A DNA stretch of 45,084 nucleotides. Source: an uncultured Microbacterium sp. Its GTDB lineage: Bacteria > Actinomycetota > Actinomycetes > Actinomycetales > Microbacteriaceae. The notes under the pieces are model-generated. The model saw only the letters and a list, made by a program, of their open reading frames with translations. It made no database searches and had not been told where the DNA came from. Of the stretch, positions 35,417-44,809 are shown in pieces (within the stretch, counting starts at the first letter, position 1; every line of letters starts with the position of its first letter). The stretch lies in the NCBI GenBank assembly GCA_937926065.1, contig CALANM010000149.1, positions 1 to 45,084 of the forward strand, written 5' to 3'. A program made the translations under genes and the position numbers.

Positions 35417-36355
35417 TCAAGGGATGAGGGCGAGCTTGCCGCCGGGATGGCCCGAGGCGAGCACCCCCATCGCCTCGCGCATCTGCACAAGCGGATAGGC
35501 GCTGGCCACGGGGACGACCAGCTCGCCTGCGGCGGCGAGTCGGATGAGCTCCCCGCGCACGGCGTCGCGGAAAGCCGCGCTGGCCGGCATCCGTCCTCCG
35601 ATCGCGCGGATGCCGAGTTCCACGGCGCGGTCCGCCGCCGAGATCGTGACGATCCGGTCGCGGTCGGCGACGAGGGCGAGCGAGGACTCGAGAGCCTCAT
35701 CTGTTCCCGCGGCGTCGAGCGCGGCTGCCGGAGTCACGCCGTCGAGCGCCGCCGACAGTCGCTTGGCGAGGCCTTCGCCGTACGCCACCGGGATGCCGCC
35801 GAAGCGGCGGACGCGGTCGAAGGAGCGCTCCGATCCGGTCGCGAGCACCCTTGCTCCCCGTCGGGCAGCCAGTTGCAGCACCGCAACGCCCACGGCACCC
35901 GAACCCGCGTGCAGCACGATCGTCTCGCCCGCCGCGACTCGCGTCACGTCGAGCATCTCGGCGGCGGTCGTGCCCGCCAGCAGGAGGTTGGCCGCTTCCG
36001 GGTGGCTGAGCGTCGCCGGCTTCGCGAACACCTTGTCTGCCGACACGGTCAGCTCGGTGGCGTAGCCTCCCTGCACGCGGAACGCGAGCACCTCGTCGCC
36101 GACCCGGGCGCTCCCCGACCCGATGACGGTGTCGGGTCCGATCGCGGCAAGCTCGCCCGACACCTCGTAGCCGATCGGAACGGGAAGCTCCTCGCCGGGG
36201 CGCTCCACCGCGACGTGCTTCCAGTCAGCGGGGTTCATGCCGGCGGCGCGGACGCGGATCGTGACCTCGCCGCGCCGCGGCGCAGGCGTATCGACTTCGA
36301 CGAGCTGCCACTCCTCGGGGCCACCCCAGCGGGTCGCCTGCCACTGCAGCGCCAT
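35417..36355 (-). CDS. NADP-dependent zinc-free alcohol dehydrogenase/quinone oxidoreductase
   Basis: A 312-aa medium-chain dehydrogenase/reductase. The GroES-like N-domain contains VRAAGMNPADWKHV and GYEVSGELAAIG. The Rossmann part has VLHAGSGAVGVAVLQLAARRGARVLATG (GxGxxG variant AGSGAVG), followed by an RVRRFGG region that may select NADPH. The structural and catalytic zinc ligands are missing, so it belongs to the quinone-oxidoreductase branch. ATG 36355 shares a base with the era stop (TGATG), making it the last gene of a long operon. Why an oxidoreductase is coupled to era is unclear. Confidence 0.88.
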   Translation of the reverse strand: MALQWQATRWGGPEEWQLVEVDTPAPRRGEVTIRVRAAGMNPADWKHVAVERPGEELPVPIGYEVSGELAAIGPDTVIGSGSARVGDEVLAFRVQGGYATELTVSADKVFAKPATLSHPEAANLLLAGTTAAEMLDVTRVAAGETIVLHAGSGAVGVAVLQLAARRGARVLATGSERSFDRVRRFGGIPVAYGEGLAKRLSAALDGVTPAAALDAAGTDEALESSLALVADRDRIVTISAADRAVELGIRAIGGRMPASAAFRDAVRGELIRLAAAGELVVPVASAYPLVQMREAMGVLASGHPGGKLALIP

Positions 36356-37266
36356 CAGAAGCCCAGGCGTCCCAGCTGCTTCGGATCGCGCTGCCACTCC
36401 TTCGCGACACGCACGTGGAGCTTCAGGAAGACCTTCGTTCCCAGCAGCGGCTCTATCTGAGCGCGGGCCCGGGAGCCGACGTCACGCAGACGCGAGCCCT
36501 TGCGCCCGATGATGATCGCCTTCTGGCTGTCACGCTCGACCACGACGTTCGCGTAGACGTCCGTGAGATCGGAGTCTTCGCGGGCGGAGATCTCCTCGAT
36601 CGTGACGGCGATGGAGTGCGGCAGCTCGTCGCGGACGCCGTCGAGGGCTGCCTCACGGATGATCTCGGCAACGCGGTCTTCGATCGACTCATCGGTCACG
36701 ACGTCGTCCGGGTACAGGGCCGGTCCTTCAGGGAGGAGCTTGAGCAGTTCGTCGGCGAGCACGTCGAGCTGCTCGTTCGCCACGGCCGACAGCGGGATGA
36801 CGGCCGCCCAGTCCTCGCGGAGGCTGTCTACCTCCATCAGGCGCTCAGTGATCTCGTCACGCGTGGCAGTGTCGGTCTTCGTGACGATCGCGACCTTGGT
36901 AGCGCGCGGATAGCCGTCGAGCGACGCGGCGATGCGACGATCGCCCGGACCGACCTTCTCGTTGGCCGGCACGAGGAACCCGATCGCGTCGACGTCGCCG
37001 AGCACCTGCTCGACGAGGTCGTTCAGCCGCTGGCCGAGCAGCGTCCGCGGCTTGTGGATGCCGGGGGTGTCGACGATGACGAGCTGACCTCCGGGGCGGT
37101 TGAGGATGCCGCGGATCGCCCGCCTGGTGGTCTGCGGCTTGTCGGAGGTGATCGCCACCTTCTCTCCGACAAGGGCGTTCGTCAGGGTGGACTTGCCGAC
37201 GTTCGGCCGTCCGACGAACGTGACGAACCCGGAGCGGGACGTCGGCGCGGACTGTTCGTTGCTCAT
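36355..37266 (-). CDS. era: Ribosome-assembly GTPase Era
   Basis: This 303-aa GTPase binds the 3' end of 16S rRNA and aids 30S maturation. G1 is GRPNVGKS (residues 19-26), G3 is DTPGIHKP and G4 is the TKTD stretch near 130. The C-terminal KH domain contains VVERDSQKAIIIGRKGSRLRDVG near 245-267. ATG 37266 overlaps the upstream stop by 4 nt (ATGA), and its stop overlaps the next start. It belongs to a dense run with ybeY and phoH, both tied to rRNA or RNA maturation. Confidence 0.97.
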   Translation of the reverse strand: MSNEQSAPTSRSGFVTFVGRPNVGKSTLTNALVGEKVAITSDKPQTTRRAIRGILNRPGGQLVIVDTPGIHKPRTLLGQRLNDLVEQVLGDVDAIGFLVPANEKVGPGDRRIAASLDGYPRATKVAIVTKTDTATRDEITERLMEVDSLREDWAAVIPLSAVANEQLDVLADELLKLLPEGPALYPDDVVTDESIEDRVAEIIREAALDGVRDELPHSIAVTIEEISAREDSDLTDVYANVVVERDSQKAIIIGRKGSRLRDVGSRARAQIEPLLGTKVFLKLHVRVAKEWQRDPKQLGRLGF

Positions 37267-38585
37267 GACTCTTCCTTCACGACCTCGACGGGACCTGTTG
37301 TGCGGCCGTTGCGCGGGCCAGTCTCGCCGTCGTCCTCGACGCGTTCGACGAAGACGGTGGCGAGGCCGCGCCCGCGACCGCGGGACGTGCCGCCCGTGAT
37401 CAGCAGCCCGCCGTGCCGGGCGGTCGCTCCGGGGAGCGGAACGCGGCCGAGCAGCTTGCCGAGCAGCCCGCCGATCGAGTCGACGTCCTCGTCTTCCAGC
37501 TCGATGCCGAAGATATCCCCCACCTCATCGAGACCCAGCCGCGCACTGACGCGGTACCGGCCATCGCCGAGATCCACGATCTCGTTCGGGCGTGTGTCGT
37601 ATTCATCCGCGATCTCGCCGACCAGCTCCTCGATGAGGTCTTCGAGTGTCACCAGCCCGGCGACACCGCCGTATTCGTCGACGACGAGGCAGACGTGCAC
37701 GGCATCTCGCTTCATCTGCTGCAGGAGAGTCTCGGCGCGCATCGACTCCGGGACGAACACGGCCGGTCGCGCGATGCGGCTCACCGGCGCGTCTCGCCAG
37801 GCGCGCTCGTCGCGGAAGGCGAAGTGCACGAGGTCCTTGAGGTACACCACGCCCACGATGTCGTCGGCGTCGTCGTCGGCGATGGGGATTCGAGACACCC
37901 CCTTGTCGAGGAACAGCTCCATCGCCTCCTGCGTCGTGGCTTTGGCGTCCATCGTCACCATGTCGGTGCGGGGCACCATGACGGCACGCACGTACGTTTC
38001 GGTGAAGTCGAACACGGAATGGATCAGTTCGCGATCGTCTTCTTCGATGAGGTCTTGGGAGGCGGCCTCGTCGACCATGCTGAGGAGCTGCTCCTCCGAC
38101 GCGAACGATGTACCGCGTGCCACCCCTGGCGTGACGCGGTTGCCGAGGATGACCAGGAGGTGCGCGAGCGGCCCGAGCACGAGGCGGGCGCTGCGCACGA
38201 CGGGCGCACACGTGCGAAGAAGCGCCTTCGCATGCTGGCGTCCGAAGCTGCGCGGACTCGCACCCACCAGAACGAACGACACAGCGGTCATGAGGATGGC
38301 GGCGGCGAGCATCGCCCACCAGATGCTGTCGAACAGCAGCGAGAAGGCGCCCGTGACGAGCACGGCGGCCGTGGTCTCGGTCAGGATGCGCATGAACACG
38401 ACGGCGTTCACGTGCACCTCGGGGTCGGCGGCGATCCGCTCGAGCGCCTCACGCCGACGGGCAGTCGAGGCGAGGTCGACGAGGTCGACGCGCGACGTCA
38501 CCGCGAGGGCGGCGTCGAGCGCGGCCATGAGACCGCCGAGCGCGACCAGCAGCCCGGCGGCGAGAAGCAGCAGGAACTCGGTCAT
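37263..38585 (-). CDS. CNNM/CorC-like hemolysin-family membrane protein
   Basis: A 440-aa protein. The N-terminal DUF21 membrane domain (about residues 1-165) has four hydrophobic stretches (LLLLAAGLLVALGGLMAAL and others). A CBS pair (about 205-325) includes VMVPRTDMVTMDAKATTQEA and VCLVVDEYGGVAGLVTLEDL, and a CorC_HlyC domain (about 345-425) follows. Members are linked to Mg/Co efflux or Mg homeostasis. It overlaps ybeY upstream and era downstream by 4 nt each. The ybeY-CorC-era order is conserved in many bacteria. Confidence 0.93.
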   Translation of the reverse strand: MTEFLLLLAAGLLVALGGLMAALDAALAVTSRVDLVDLASTARRREALERIAADPEVHVNAVVFMRILTETTAAVLVTGAFSLLFDSIWWAMLAAAILMTAVSFVLVGASPRSFGRQHAKALLRTCAPVVRSARLVLGPLAHLLVILGNRVTPGVARGTSFASEEQLLSMVDEAASQDLIEEDDRELIHSVFDFTETYVRAVMVPRTDMVTMDAKATTQEAMELFLDKGVSRIPIADDDADDIVGVVYLKDLVHFAFRDERAWRDAPVSRIARPAVFVPESMRAETLLQQMKRDAVHVCLVVDEYGGVAGLVTLEDLIEELVGEIADEYDTRPNEIVDLGDGRYRVSARLGLDEVGDIFGIELEDEDVDSIGGLLGKLLGRVPLPGATARHGGLLITGGTSRGRGRGLATVFVERVEDDGETGPRNGRTTGPVEVVKEES

Positions 38586-39049
38586 GCGCGGCGGCGACGC
38601 TCCGAGGCCTGGAACGCCGCGATGAGCTCTCGCTGCAGCCCGAACATCTCGCGCTCTTCCTCGGGTTCAGCGTGATCGAAACCGAGGAGGTGGAGAAGCC
38701 CGTGCGTCGTCAGAAGGACCAGTTCGTCGATCGTGTCGTGGCCGGCCGTCTGCGCCTGCGTCTCAGCGACCTGCGGGCAGAGCACGATGTCGCCGAGCAG
38801 CCCCGGGGGCGTCGGCTGGTCTTCTGTGCCCGGGCGCAGCTCGTCCATCGGGAAGCTCAAGACGTCCGTGGGGCCCGGCTCATCCATCCACTGCACGTGC
38901 AGCGCCTCCATGGCGCCCTCGTCGACGAGAAGGATCGCGACGTCGGCGTCGGGGCTGACGTGGAGCTCGGCGAGGTTCTGCTCGGTCAAGCGCAGGAGCA
39001 CCGTCTCGTCGACGGCGACGCCGGATTCGTTGGTGATCTCGATGGTCAT
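38582..39049 (-). CDS. ybeY: Endoribonuclease YbeY
   Basis: A 155-aa zinc-dependent RNase for 16S rRNA 3' processing and ribosome quality control. The metal site is HGLLHLLGFDH (about residues 116-126, three His). The WMDEPGPTDVLSFPMDE block is the other family hallmark. ATG 39049 overlaps the phoH stop (ATGA). Confidence 0.97.
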   Translation of the reverse strand: MTIEITNESGVAVDETVLLRLTEQNLAELHVSPDADVAILLVDEGAMEALHVQWMDEPGPTDVLSFPMDELRPGTEDQPTPPGLLGDIVLCPQVAETQAQTAGHDTIDELVLLTTHGLLHLLGFDHAEPEEEREMFGLQRELIAAFQASERRRRA

Positions 39050-40167
39050 GAGCGTCCTCGTTTGGGGCTGTGGTCTCTCGGCGGAAGATGGTCGCGGGGC
39101 CCCTTCGCCCGTCGGACGTCCCGCGAGTCCTGGGCGGCGCGGCGCCGCTCCGCCCGGTTGGCGAACTCGCTGGCCTCATCTCGTTCGCGCCGGGCGGCCA
39201 GCCGCGCCTCGTCGTACTCGGTGTACGCGTCGACGATTCGCCCGACGAGACTGTGCCGCACGACGTCGTCGCTCGTGAGATAGGAGAAGTGGATGTCGTC
39301 GATGTCCTTCAGCACGCGGGTGACGAGACGCAGGCCTGATGCGCCTTGCGGCAGGTCGATCTGAGTGATGTCGCCCGTGACGATCATCCGGGTGCCGAAC
39401 CCGAGGCGCGTGAGGAACATCTTCATCTGCTCGGGCGTCGTGTTCTGAGCCTCGTCGAGCACGACGAAGGAGTCGTTGAGCGTGCGGCCGCGCATGTACG
39501 CGAGCGGCGCGACCTCGATGGTGCCGGAAGCCATGAGCTTGGGCACGAGCTCGGGATCGAGCATCTCGTTGAGCGCGTCGTACAGGGGTCGCAGGTATGG
39601 GTCGATCTTGTCGGTGAGGCTGCCGGGCAGGAATCCCAGTCGCTCCCCGGCCTCGATCGCCGGACGGCTGAGGATGATGCGACTCACCTCTTTGCGCTGG
39701 AGCGCCTGCACGGCCTTGGCCATCGCCAGGTAGGTCTTGCCGGTGCCGGCGGGACCGATGCCGAACACGATGGTGTTCTCATCGATCGCGTCCACGTACG
39801 CCTTCTGCCCGAGGGTCTTGGGTCGGATGACGCGTCCGCGGGCAGTGAGAATGGCCTCGCCGAGGACCTCGGACGGGCGCATCCCAGGATCGGCGCGCAT
39901 GATCCGGCTCGACGCCGTGACGTCCGAGGGGTCGAGCCCCTGGCCGGCCCGTGCGAGCGTGATGAGCTCGTCGACGAGCGCGCGCGCTCCGGCCACCGAT
40001 GCGGCACCGCCTGTGAGCGTGATCTCGTTGCCGCGCACGTGCACCTGCACATCGGGGTGTTCACGTTCGACGACTCGGAGCAGTCGATCCTGCGGGCCGA
40101 GGAGCTGCACCATGGCGATGCCGTCGGCGTGGATGCGGTCGACGGTGGGCTCCGCGTCGTCAGCCAC
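39046..40167 (-). CDS. PhoH-family ATPase (PhoH-like)
   Basis: This 373-aa RNA-related ATPase has a KH-like N-domain (about residues 1-110, VVEREHPDVQVHVRGNEITL) and a PhoH P-loop core. Walker A is GIGPAGTGKTYLAMAKAV, and Walker B is VVLDEAQNTTPEQMKMFLTR. GTG 40167 is chosen because GGAGGG lies 8 nt before it; GTG 40176 abuts that site, and the frame to 40200 lies deep in the HIT gene. It overlaps the HIT gene end by 8 nt and ybeY by 4 nt. Confidence 0.92.
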   Translation of the reverse strand: MADDAEPTVDRIHADGIAMVQLLGPQDRLLRVVEREHPDVQVHVRGNEITLTGGAASVAGARALVDELITLARAGQGLDPSDVTASSRIMRADPGMRPSEVLGEAILTARGRVIRPKTLGQKAYVDAIDENTIVFGIGPAGTGKTYLAMAKAVQALQRKEVSRIILSRPAIEAGERLGFLPGSLTDKIDPYLRPLYDALNEMLDPELVPKLMASGTIEVAPLAYMRGRTLNDSFVVLDEAQNTTPEQMKMFLTRLGFGTRMIVTGDITQIDLPQGASGLRLVTRVLKDIDDIHFSYLTSDDVVRHSLVGRIVDAYTEYDEARLAARRERDEASEFANRAERRRAAQDSRDVRRAKGPRDHLPPRDHSPKRGRS

Positions 40168-40516
40168 CGAGGTCACCCTCCGAGAGGCCCTCGGCGCCAC
40201 CGCCGAGGACGTGCGCGTGGACGTGCCAGACCGTCTGCCCTGCCGCCTCGCCCGTGTTGAACACGAGCCGGAAGTCGCCCCCGGTGAGCTCCGCGGCGAG
40301 GCTGTTGGCGAGACCGATCATCTCGGAGAGCAGCGCGGGGTCGCCCGCTGCGAGCTCCACGACATTGCGGTACTGCTGAGTCTTGGGGATGACCAGGAGG
40401 TGCACGGGCGCTTTGGGCGCGATGTCCCGGATCGCGAACACGTTCTCGGTCTCGGCGATGATCTCGGACGGGATCTCGCCCTGCAGGATGCGCGTGAAGA
40501 CGGACGGTTCGCTCAT
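40160..40516 (-). CDS. HIT (histidine triad) nucleotide-binding protein
   Basis: A 118-aa HINT-type nucleotide hydrolase. The triad HVHAHVLGG (residues 97-105) matches HxHxHxx, with FTRILQGEIPSEII at the N-terminus and the usual FNTGEAAGQTVWH strand. The family removes AMP or lysyl groups from phosphoramidates. It lies 64 nt after rsmE and overlaps phoH. Confidence 0.95.
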   Translation of the reverse strand: MSEPSVFTRILQGEIPSEIIAETENVFAIRDIAPKAPVHLLVIPKTQQYRNVVELAAGDPALLSEMIGLANSLAAELTGGDFRLVFNTGEAAGQTVWHVHAHVLGGGAEGLSEGDLGG

Positions 40517-40580
40517 ACGCTCGAGTCTATCCGCGACGACCCGCTCCGGGCGGGCGGGAGGACGCGCGGCCCGTCGCTCG

Positions 40581-41318
40581 TCACCAGCGACCGATACGGG
40601 CGCTGACGATCGCCAGCGCCGCCGGTCCGGCCGTCGAGGTGCGCAGCACCGTGTCGCCCATGCGGACCAGCGCCGCCCCCGCGGCTTCGAGTGCGGTGAG
40701 CTCGTCAGGGGCGATCCCGCCCTCCGGGCCCACCACGAGGACGATGTCCGCGCGGGCGTCCGCGGCGGAGAAGTCGATCTGGGACAGCGCGACGGATCCC
40801 GTCGGCTCGAGGACGAGCACGATGCCCTCGCGTTCGGCGAGCTGGGCGGTGCTCACCGGCGTCTGCACTCTGGGAACCCACGCACGATGAGCCTGCTTCG
40901 CGGCCTCGCGAACGATGGTCTGCCAGCGTGCGACTCCCCTGGCCGACTTCGCGGCATCCCAGCGGGACACGCTGCGGGCCGCCTGCCAGGGGACGATCTC
41001 ATCGACGCCGAGCTCGGTCGCCGCCTGCACCGCCAGCTCGTCGCGGTCGCCTTTCGCAAGTGCCTGTACGAGCACGACGCGCCGCTCCGGGGCTGGGAGT
41101 TCGCGTCGATCCTCGATGAGGACGACCACCTGCTTAGGCGTCGCGGATTCGACGCGGCCGGTGAGCCATGCTCCGGCACCGTCGCCGAGCGTCACCGCCT
41201 CCCCCTGGCGCACGCGCCGAACCGAGGCGGCATGATGCGCTTCGGAGCCGGTCAGGGCCACGGTGTCGCCAGGGAGTGCGGTGAGCGGCGTGTCGTCGAC
41301 GAGGAAGTGCAGGGCCAC
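40581..41318 (-). CDS. rsmE: 16S rRNA (uracil1498-N3)-methyltransferase
   Basis: A 245-aa SPOUT-class methyltransferase. The N-terminal PUA-like part has GSEAHHAASVRRVRQGE. The knotted SAM-binding core shows ALAKGDRDELAVQAATELGV, VVGPEGGIAPDEL and the C-terminal MGDTVLRTSTAGPAAL. GTG 41318 begins 6 nt after the dnaJ stop; dnaJ-rsmE adjacency is common in bacteria. Confidence 0.96.
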   Translation of the reverse strand: MALHFLVDDTPLTALPGDTVALTGSEAHHAASVRRVRQGEAVTLGDGAGAWLTGRVESATPKQVVVLIEDRRELPAPERRVVLVQALAKGDRDELAVQAATELGVDEIVPWQAARSVSRWDAAKSARGVARWQTIVREAAKQAHRAWVPRVQTPVSTAQLAEREGIVLVLEPTGSVALSQIDFSAADARADIVLVVGPEGGIAPDELTALEAAGAALVRMGDTVLRTSTAGPAALAIVSARIGRW

Positions 41319-41324
41319 GTCGGA

Positions 41325-42434
41325 TCAGCCGTTCCGGAACCGGTCGCGCAGCTTGGAGAAGAGGCCCTGATGGTATTCGGCGAGCCGCGGGCCGGGTGCC
41401 TTCGTCTTCTTGGCGAACTCTTCGATGAGCGCGCGCTGCTTGGCGTCGAGGCGCGTGGGCGTGACGACATGGATGCCGACCTTGAGATCGCCGCGCTGCC
41501 CGCCGCGCAGCGGCGTGATGCCGCGACCTTTCACTGTCAGCACTTCGCCCGACTGGGCGCCGGGCCGGATCTCGAGATCGACCGGACCATCGAGCGACTC
41601 GATCGTCGTGGCGGTGCCGAGCACGGCGTCGGGCATGGACACCTCGAGCGTCGCGAGCAGGTCGTCGCCGTCGCGGCTGAACACCTCGTGAGGTGTGACA
41701 CTCACCTCGAGGTAGAGGTCGCCGTTCGGGCCGCCGGCGGGACCGACCTCGCCCGATCCCGGCAGCTGCAGTCGCAGGCCCGTCTCGACGCCCGCCGGGA
41801 TGTCGACCGACACCGTGCGACGCGCACGGACACGGCCCTGGCCGGCGCACGTGCCGCAAGGGTACGGGATGGTGGTGCCGTAGCCCTGGCACGTCGTGCA
41901 GGGCTGCGAGGTGACGACATTGCCGAGCAGGCTGCGCACGGTGCGCTGCACCTGGCCGGAGCCGTGACAGATGTCACAGGTGACCGGCTGCGTGCCGGGC
42001 TGGCAGCAGGATCCCTGACAGGTCTCGCAGAGGACGGCGGTATCGACTTCGACATCGCGGTGGGTGCCGAAGACCACGTCGGCGAGGTCGAGAGTGATGC
42101 GGACGAGCGCGTCCTGGCCGCGCTCGCGACGCGACCGTGGGCGTCCGGCTCGCGCACCGCCGCCGCCGAAGAAGGCCTCGAACACGTCGCCGAAACCGCC
42201 GAAGCCGCCCGCGCTGCCGAAGGGGCTGCTGTCGCCGCCCATGTCGTAGCGCTGGCGCTGCTCCGGATCGCTCAGCACGTCATAGGCGTGCGTGACGAGC
42301 TTGAAGCGCTCTGCCGCGTCCTCACCGGGGTTGACGTCGGGGTGCAGCTGGCGTGCCAGTCGTCGGTACGCCTTCTTGATCTCCTCGGGGCTCGCGTCTC
42401 GCGAGACGCCGAGTACCTCGTAGTGGTCAGCCAC
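41325..42434 (-). CDS. dnaJ: Chaperone DnaJ (DnaJ2 type)
   Basis: This 369-aa Hsp40 co-chaperone stimulates DnaK. The J-domain (1-68) has HPD in [11 protein letters not shown] Gly/Phe-rich linker (about 70-95) follows, then a zinc domain with four cysteine pairs (about 130-205: [33 protein letters not shown]), then the substrate-binding domain. The first repeat reads CxxCxGSCC rather than CxxCxGxG, which is usual for the actinobacterial DnaJ next to hrcA. GTG 42434 starts 43 nt after the hrcA stop, so the pair forms an HrcA-controlled operon. Confidence 0.96.
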   Translation of the reverse strand: MADHYEVLGVSRDASPEEIKKAYRRLARQLHPDVNPGEDAAERFKLVTHAYDVLSDPEQRQRYDMGGDSSPFGSAGGFGGFGDVFEAFFGGGGARAGRPRSRRERGQDALVRITLDLADVVFGTHRDVEVDTAVLCETCQGSCCQPGTQPVTCDICHGSGQVQRTVRSLLGNVVTSQPCTTCQGYGTTIPYPCGTCAGQGRVRARRTVSVDIPAGVETGLRLQLPGSGEVGPAGGPNGDLYLEVSVTPHEVFSRDGDDLLATLEVSMPDAVLGTATTIESLDGPVDLEIRPGAQSGEVLTVKGRGITPLRGGQRGDLKVGIHVVTPTRLDAKQRALIEEFAKKTKAPGPRLAEYHQGLFSKLRDRFRNG

Positions 42435-42477
42435 TTTCGCCTTTCCTGCCCGCGGGCGCGGGGTGTCGTGCCGGTCG

Positions 42478-43515
42478 TCAGCGGGACTTCTCGTCTTCGT
42501 CGAGCAGCCGGCTCAGATAGTGCGCGACGGCGCGAACCGCCGCGAGATTGGTGGGGTAGTCCATGCGCGTGGGTCCGAGCACGCCGACCCGGGCGCGGGT
42601 TCCGGTCGCGTCGTAGTCCGCGGCGATGACAGATGCCTCCGGCAGTCCGAACGGCGCGTTCTCTCGGCCGATGCTCGCCGCGAGTCCGTGCTCGTCGGCG
42701 ACCATCTCCCCCATCAGACGCAGAAGAGTCACCTGCTCTTCGATCGCCTCGAGCAACGGGTAGATGCTGCCCCGGAAGTCGGACTCGCGTCGTGCCAGCG
42801 TCGCGCTTCCCGCCATCACGAGCTTGTCCTGTCGGAACTCCTCGAGCTCCTCGCCCACGATGCGCGCGACCGTGCGAAGCGCATCCTCGATGGGGTCGGT
42901 GGTCGCGGGCTGGGCGAGGAATCCGCTGATCGCCTGGGCCCCGTCGCGCACGCTCTTCCCGGTGACGAGATCGCCGATCGCGCGCTTGACCTGCACCGCC
43001 TGGTCTTCGGCGAGATCGTCGCGGAGGAACGCGAGGCGCTGCGACACGCGGCCGGTGTCGGTCACGACGATGACCACGACGCGACGCGCACCGAGATGGA
43101 CGAACTCGACATGGGAGACGTTCGCGCGCGAGAACGACGGGTACTGGACGATCGCGACCTGGCCGGTGAGGCGAGTGAGGGAGCGCACTGTGCGGACCAG
43201 GAGGTCATCGAGGTCGACCGGGCCGTCGAGGAACGACGTGATCGCTGCGCGCTGGGCAGGAGTGAGAGGACGGAGTTCGGCGAGGTGGTCGACGAAGACC
43301 CGGTAGCCCTTGTCCGTCGGGATGCGGCCCGACGAGGTATGCGGTGCGGCGATGAGCTCCTCATCCTCCAGCAGCGCCATGTCATTGCGGATCGTGGCCG
43401 CGGACACGCCGAAGTGATGCCGGTCGACGATGGACTTGCTGCCGACGGGCTCGCGCGTCTCGACGTAGTCCTGCACGATCGCGCGCAGGACCTGAAGTCC
43501 ACGTTCCGAGACCAT
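42478..43515 (-). CDS. hrcA: Heat-inducible repressor HrcA
   Basis: A 345-aa repressor of class I heat-shock genes. The winged helix is at about residues 1-75 ([20 protein letters not shown] ... [12 protein letters not shown]), and a GAF-like sensing domain follows. ATG 43515 has a near-perfect GGAGGAGG site. A CIRCE operator lies 12 nt upstream of the ATG, so it represses itself together with dnaJ and possibly the genes behind. Confidence 0.97.
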   Translation of the reverse strand: MVSERGLQVLRAIVQDYVETREPVGSKSIVDRHHFGVSAATIRNDMALLEDEELIAAPHTSSGRIPTDKGYRVFVDHLAELRPLTPAQRAAITSFLDGPVDLDDLLVRTVRSLTRLTGQVAIVQYPSFSRANVSHVEFVHLGARRVVVIVVTDTGRVSQRLAFLRDDLAEDQAVQVKRAIGDLVTGKSVRDGAQAISGFLAQPATTDPIEDALRTVARIVGEELEEFRQDKLVMAGSATLARRESDFRGSIYPLLEAIEEQVTLLRLMGEMVADEHGLAASIGRENAPFGLPEASVIAADYDATGTRARVGVLGPTRMDYPTNLAAVRAVAHYLSRLLDEDEKSR

Positions 43516-43527
43516 GATCCTCCTCCG

Positions 43528-43554
43528 CTGGCACTCGCACTTCCTGAGTGCCAA
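43528..43554 (-). promoter_or_regulatory. CIRCE operator
   Basis: TTGGCACTC-N9-GAGTGCCAG on the minus strand is a near-perfect inverted repeat of the CIRCE consensus (TTAGCACTC-N9-GAGTGCTAA), with exactly 9 spacer bases. It stops 12 nt before the hrcA ATG and abuts its ribosome binding site, so it is within the 5' end of the message or the core promoter. Confidence 0.95.
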
Positions 43555-43594
43555 TTCTAGCGCGGAGCAGACCCACCGCCCCGGGTTCGGCGCC

Positions 43595-44809
43595 TCAGAC
43601 CGTCAATGCGCGCACGACCGCGTCGGCCAGCAGGCGCCCGCGCAAGGTGAGCACGACACGCCCGCGCAGTGCGGCGGCGCCCTCGATGAGCCCGTCGGCG
43701 ATGAGGGACGCCACCGCACGACGCCCCTCGCCAGTCAGCTCCGACACCGCGAGACCCTCCGCGATCCGCGACCGCAGCAGCACGCCTTCCAGGCGGCGCG
43801 CAGCCTCGTCTGGGCGTTCGCGGCCGGCAGCCGGCGAATGCCCGAGCGCCAGGCGCTGAGCGTAGGCGGCAGGGTGCTTGACGTTCCACCAGCGGAGGCC
43901 GCCGACATGGCTGTGCGCACCCGGTCCGTACCCCCACCAGTCAGCGCCCTGCCAGTACGAGAGGTTGTGCCTCGACCGCTGCGAGGGCTCGCGCGCCCAG
44001 TTCGAGACCTCGTACCACGCGTATCCCGCCTCGGACAGGATCCCGTCGGCCAGCTCGTACATGTCGGCCTGGAGGTCGTCGTCGGGAGCGGCGACTTCGC
44101 CGCGGCGGATCTGCCGTTCCAGCTTGGTGCCGTCCTCGATGATGAGCGCATATGCCGAGACGTGGTCGGGACCGAGCGACACCGCCGTCTCGAGCGACTG
44201 TCTCCAGTCGGCGAGGCTCTCCCCGGGGGCGCCGTAGATGAGATCGAGACTCACTGCCAGGCCCGCTTCGCGGGCAGCCGCCACGGCCGTCGCGACCCCC
44301 GCTGGCTCGTGCGTGCGATCGAGCACAGCGAGGACATGCGGCACGGCGGACTGCATTCCGATGGAGAGGCGGGTGACGCCGGCGGCTGCGAGCTCCCGCG
44401 TCATCGCGGGCGAGACGGTGTCGGGATTCGCCTCGACGGTCACCTCCGCCCCCGGGGTCAGCCCGAAGGCGTGGCGCACGCCGTCGAGCATGCGCGCGAG
44501 ATCGCCGGGCGGAAGGAGGGTGGGCGTCCCGCCACCGAAGAAGACGGTCGACGCGGGCCGCAGCCGGCCCCTCTCAGCCAGCACTCGCTCCGACAGCGCG
44601 ATCTCGCGGAGCACCTCATCGGCGTAGGCATCCTGGCGAGCGCCCCGGAGCTCCGTGGCCGTGTAGGTGTTGAAGTCGCAGTAGCCGCAGCGCACACGGC
44701 AGAACGGCACGTGCAGATACACGCCGAAGGCAGAGTCGCCGATGCGGATGTCGTCGGGGAGAGCGCCGTCGGCCGGCGCCGGGTCTCCCAGGGGAAGCGC
44801 CGATCCCAT
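43595..44809 (-). CDS. hemW: Radical SAM heme chaperone HemW (CPO-III-like)
   Basis: This 404-aa radical-SAM protein has the cluster motif CRVRCGYC in YLHVPFCRVRCGYCDFNTY (CxxxCxxC), then the VFFGGGTPTLL block, LSIGMQSA, DLIYGAPGES, and a HemW C-terminal domain with GYGPGAHSHVG. It was long named oxygen-independent coproporphyrinogen III oxidase; family members characterised so far deliver heme. ATG 44809 shares a base with the previous stop (TGATG). The hemW-hrcA-dnaJ order is widely conserved. Confidence 0.95.
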   Translation of the reverse strand: MGSALPLGDPAPADGALPDDIRIGDSAFGVYLHVPFCRVRCGYCDFNTYTATELRGARQDAYADEVLREIALSERVLAERGRLRPASTVFFGGGTPTLLPPGDLARMLDGVRHAFGLTPGAEVTVEANPDTVSPAMTRELAAAGVTRLSIGMQSAVPHVLAVLDRTHEPAGVATAVAAAREAGLAVSLDLIYGAPGESLADWRQSLETAVSLGPDHVSAYALIIEDGTKLERQIRRGEVAAPDDDLQADMYELADGILSEAGYAWYEVSNWAREPSQRSRHNLSYWQGADWWGYGPGAHSHVGGLRWWNVKHPAAYAQRLALGHSPAAGRERPDEAARRLEGVLLRSRIAEGLAVSELTGEGRRAVASLIADGLIEGAAALRGRVVLTLRGRLLADAVVRALTV

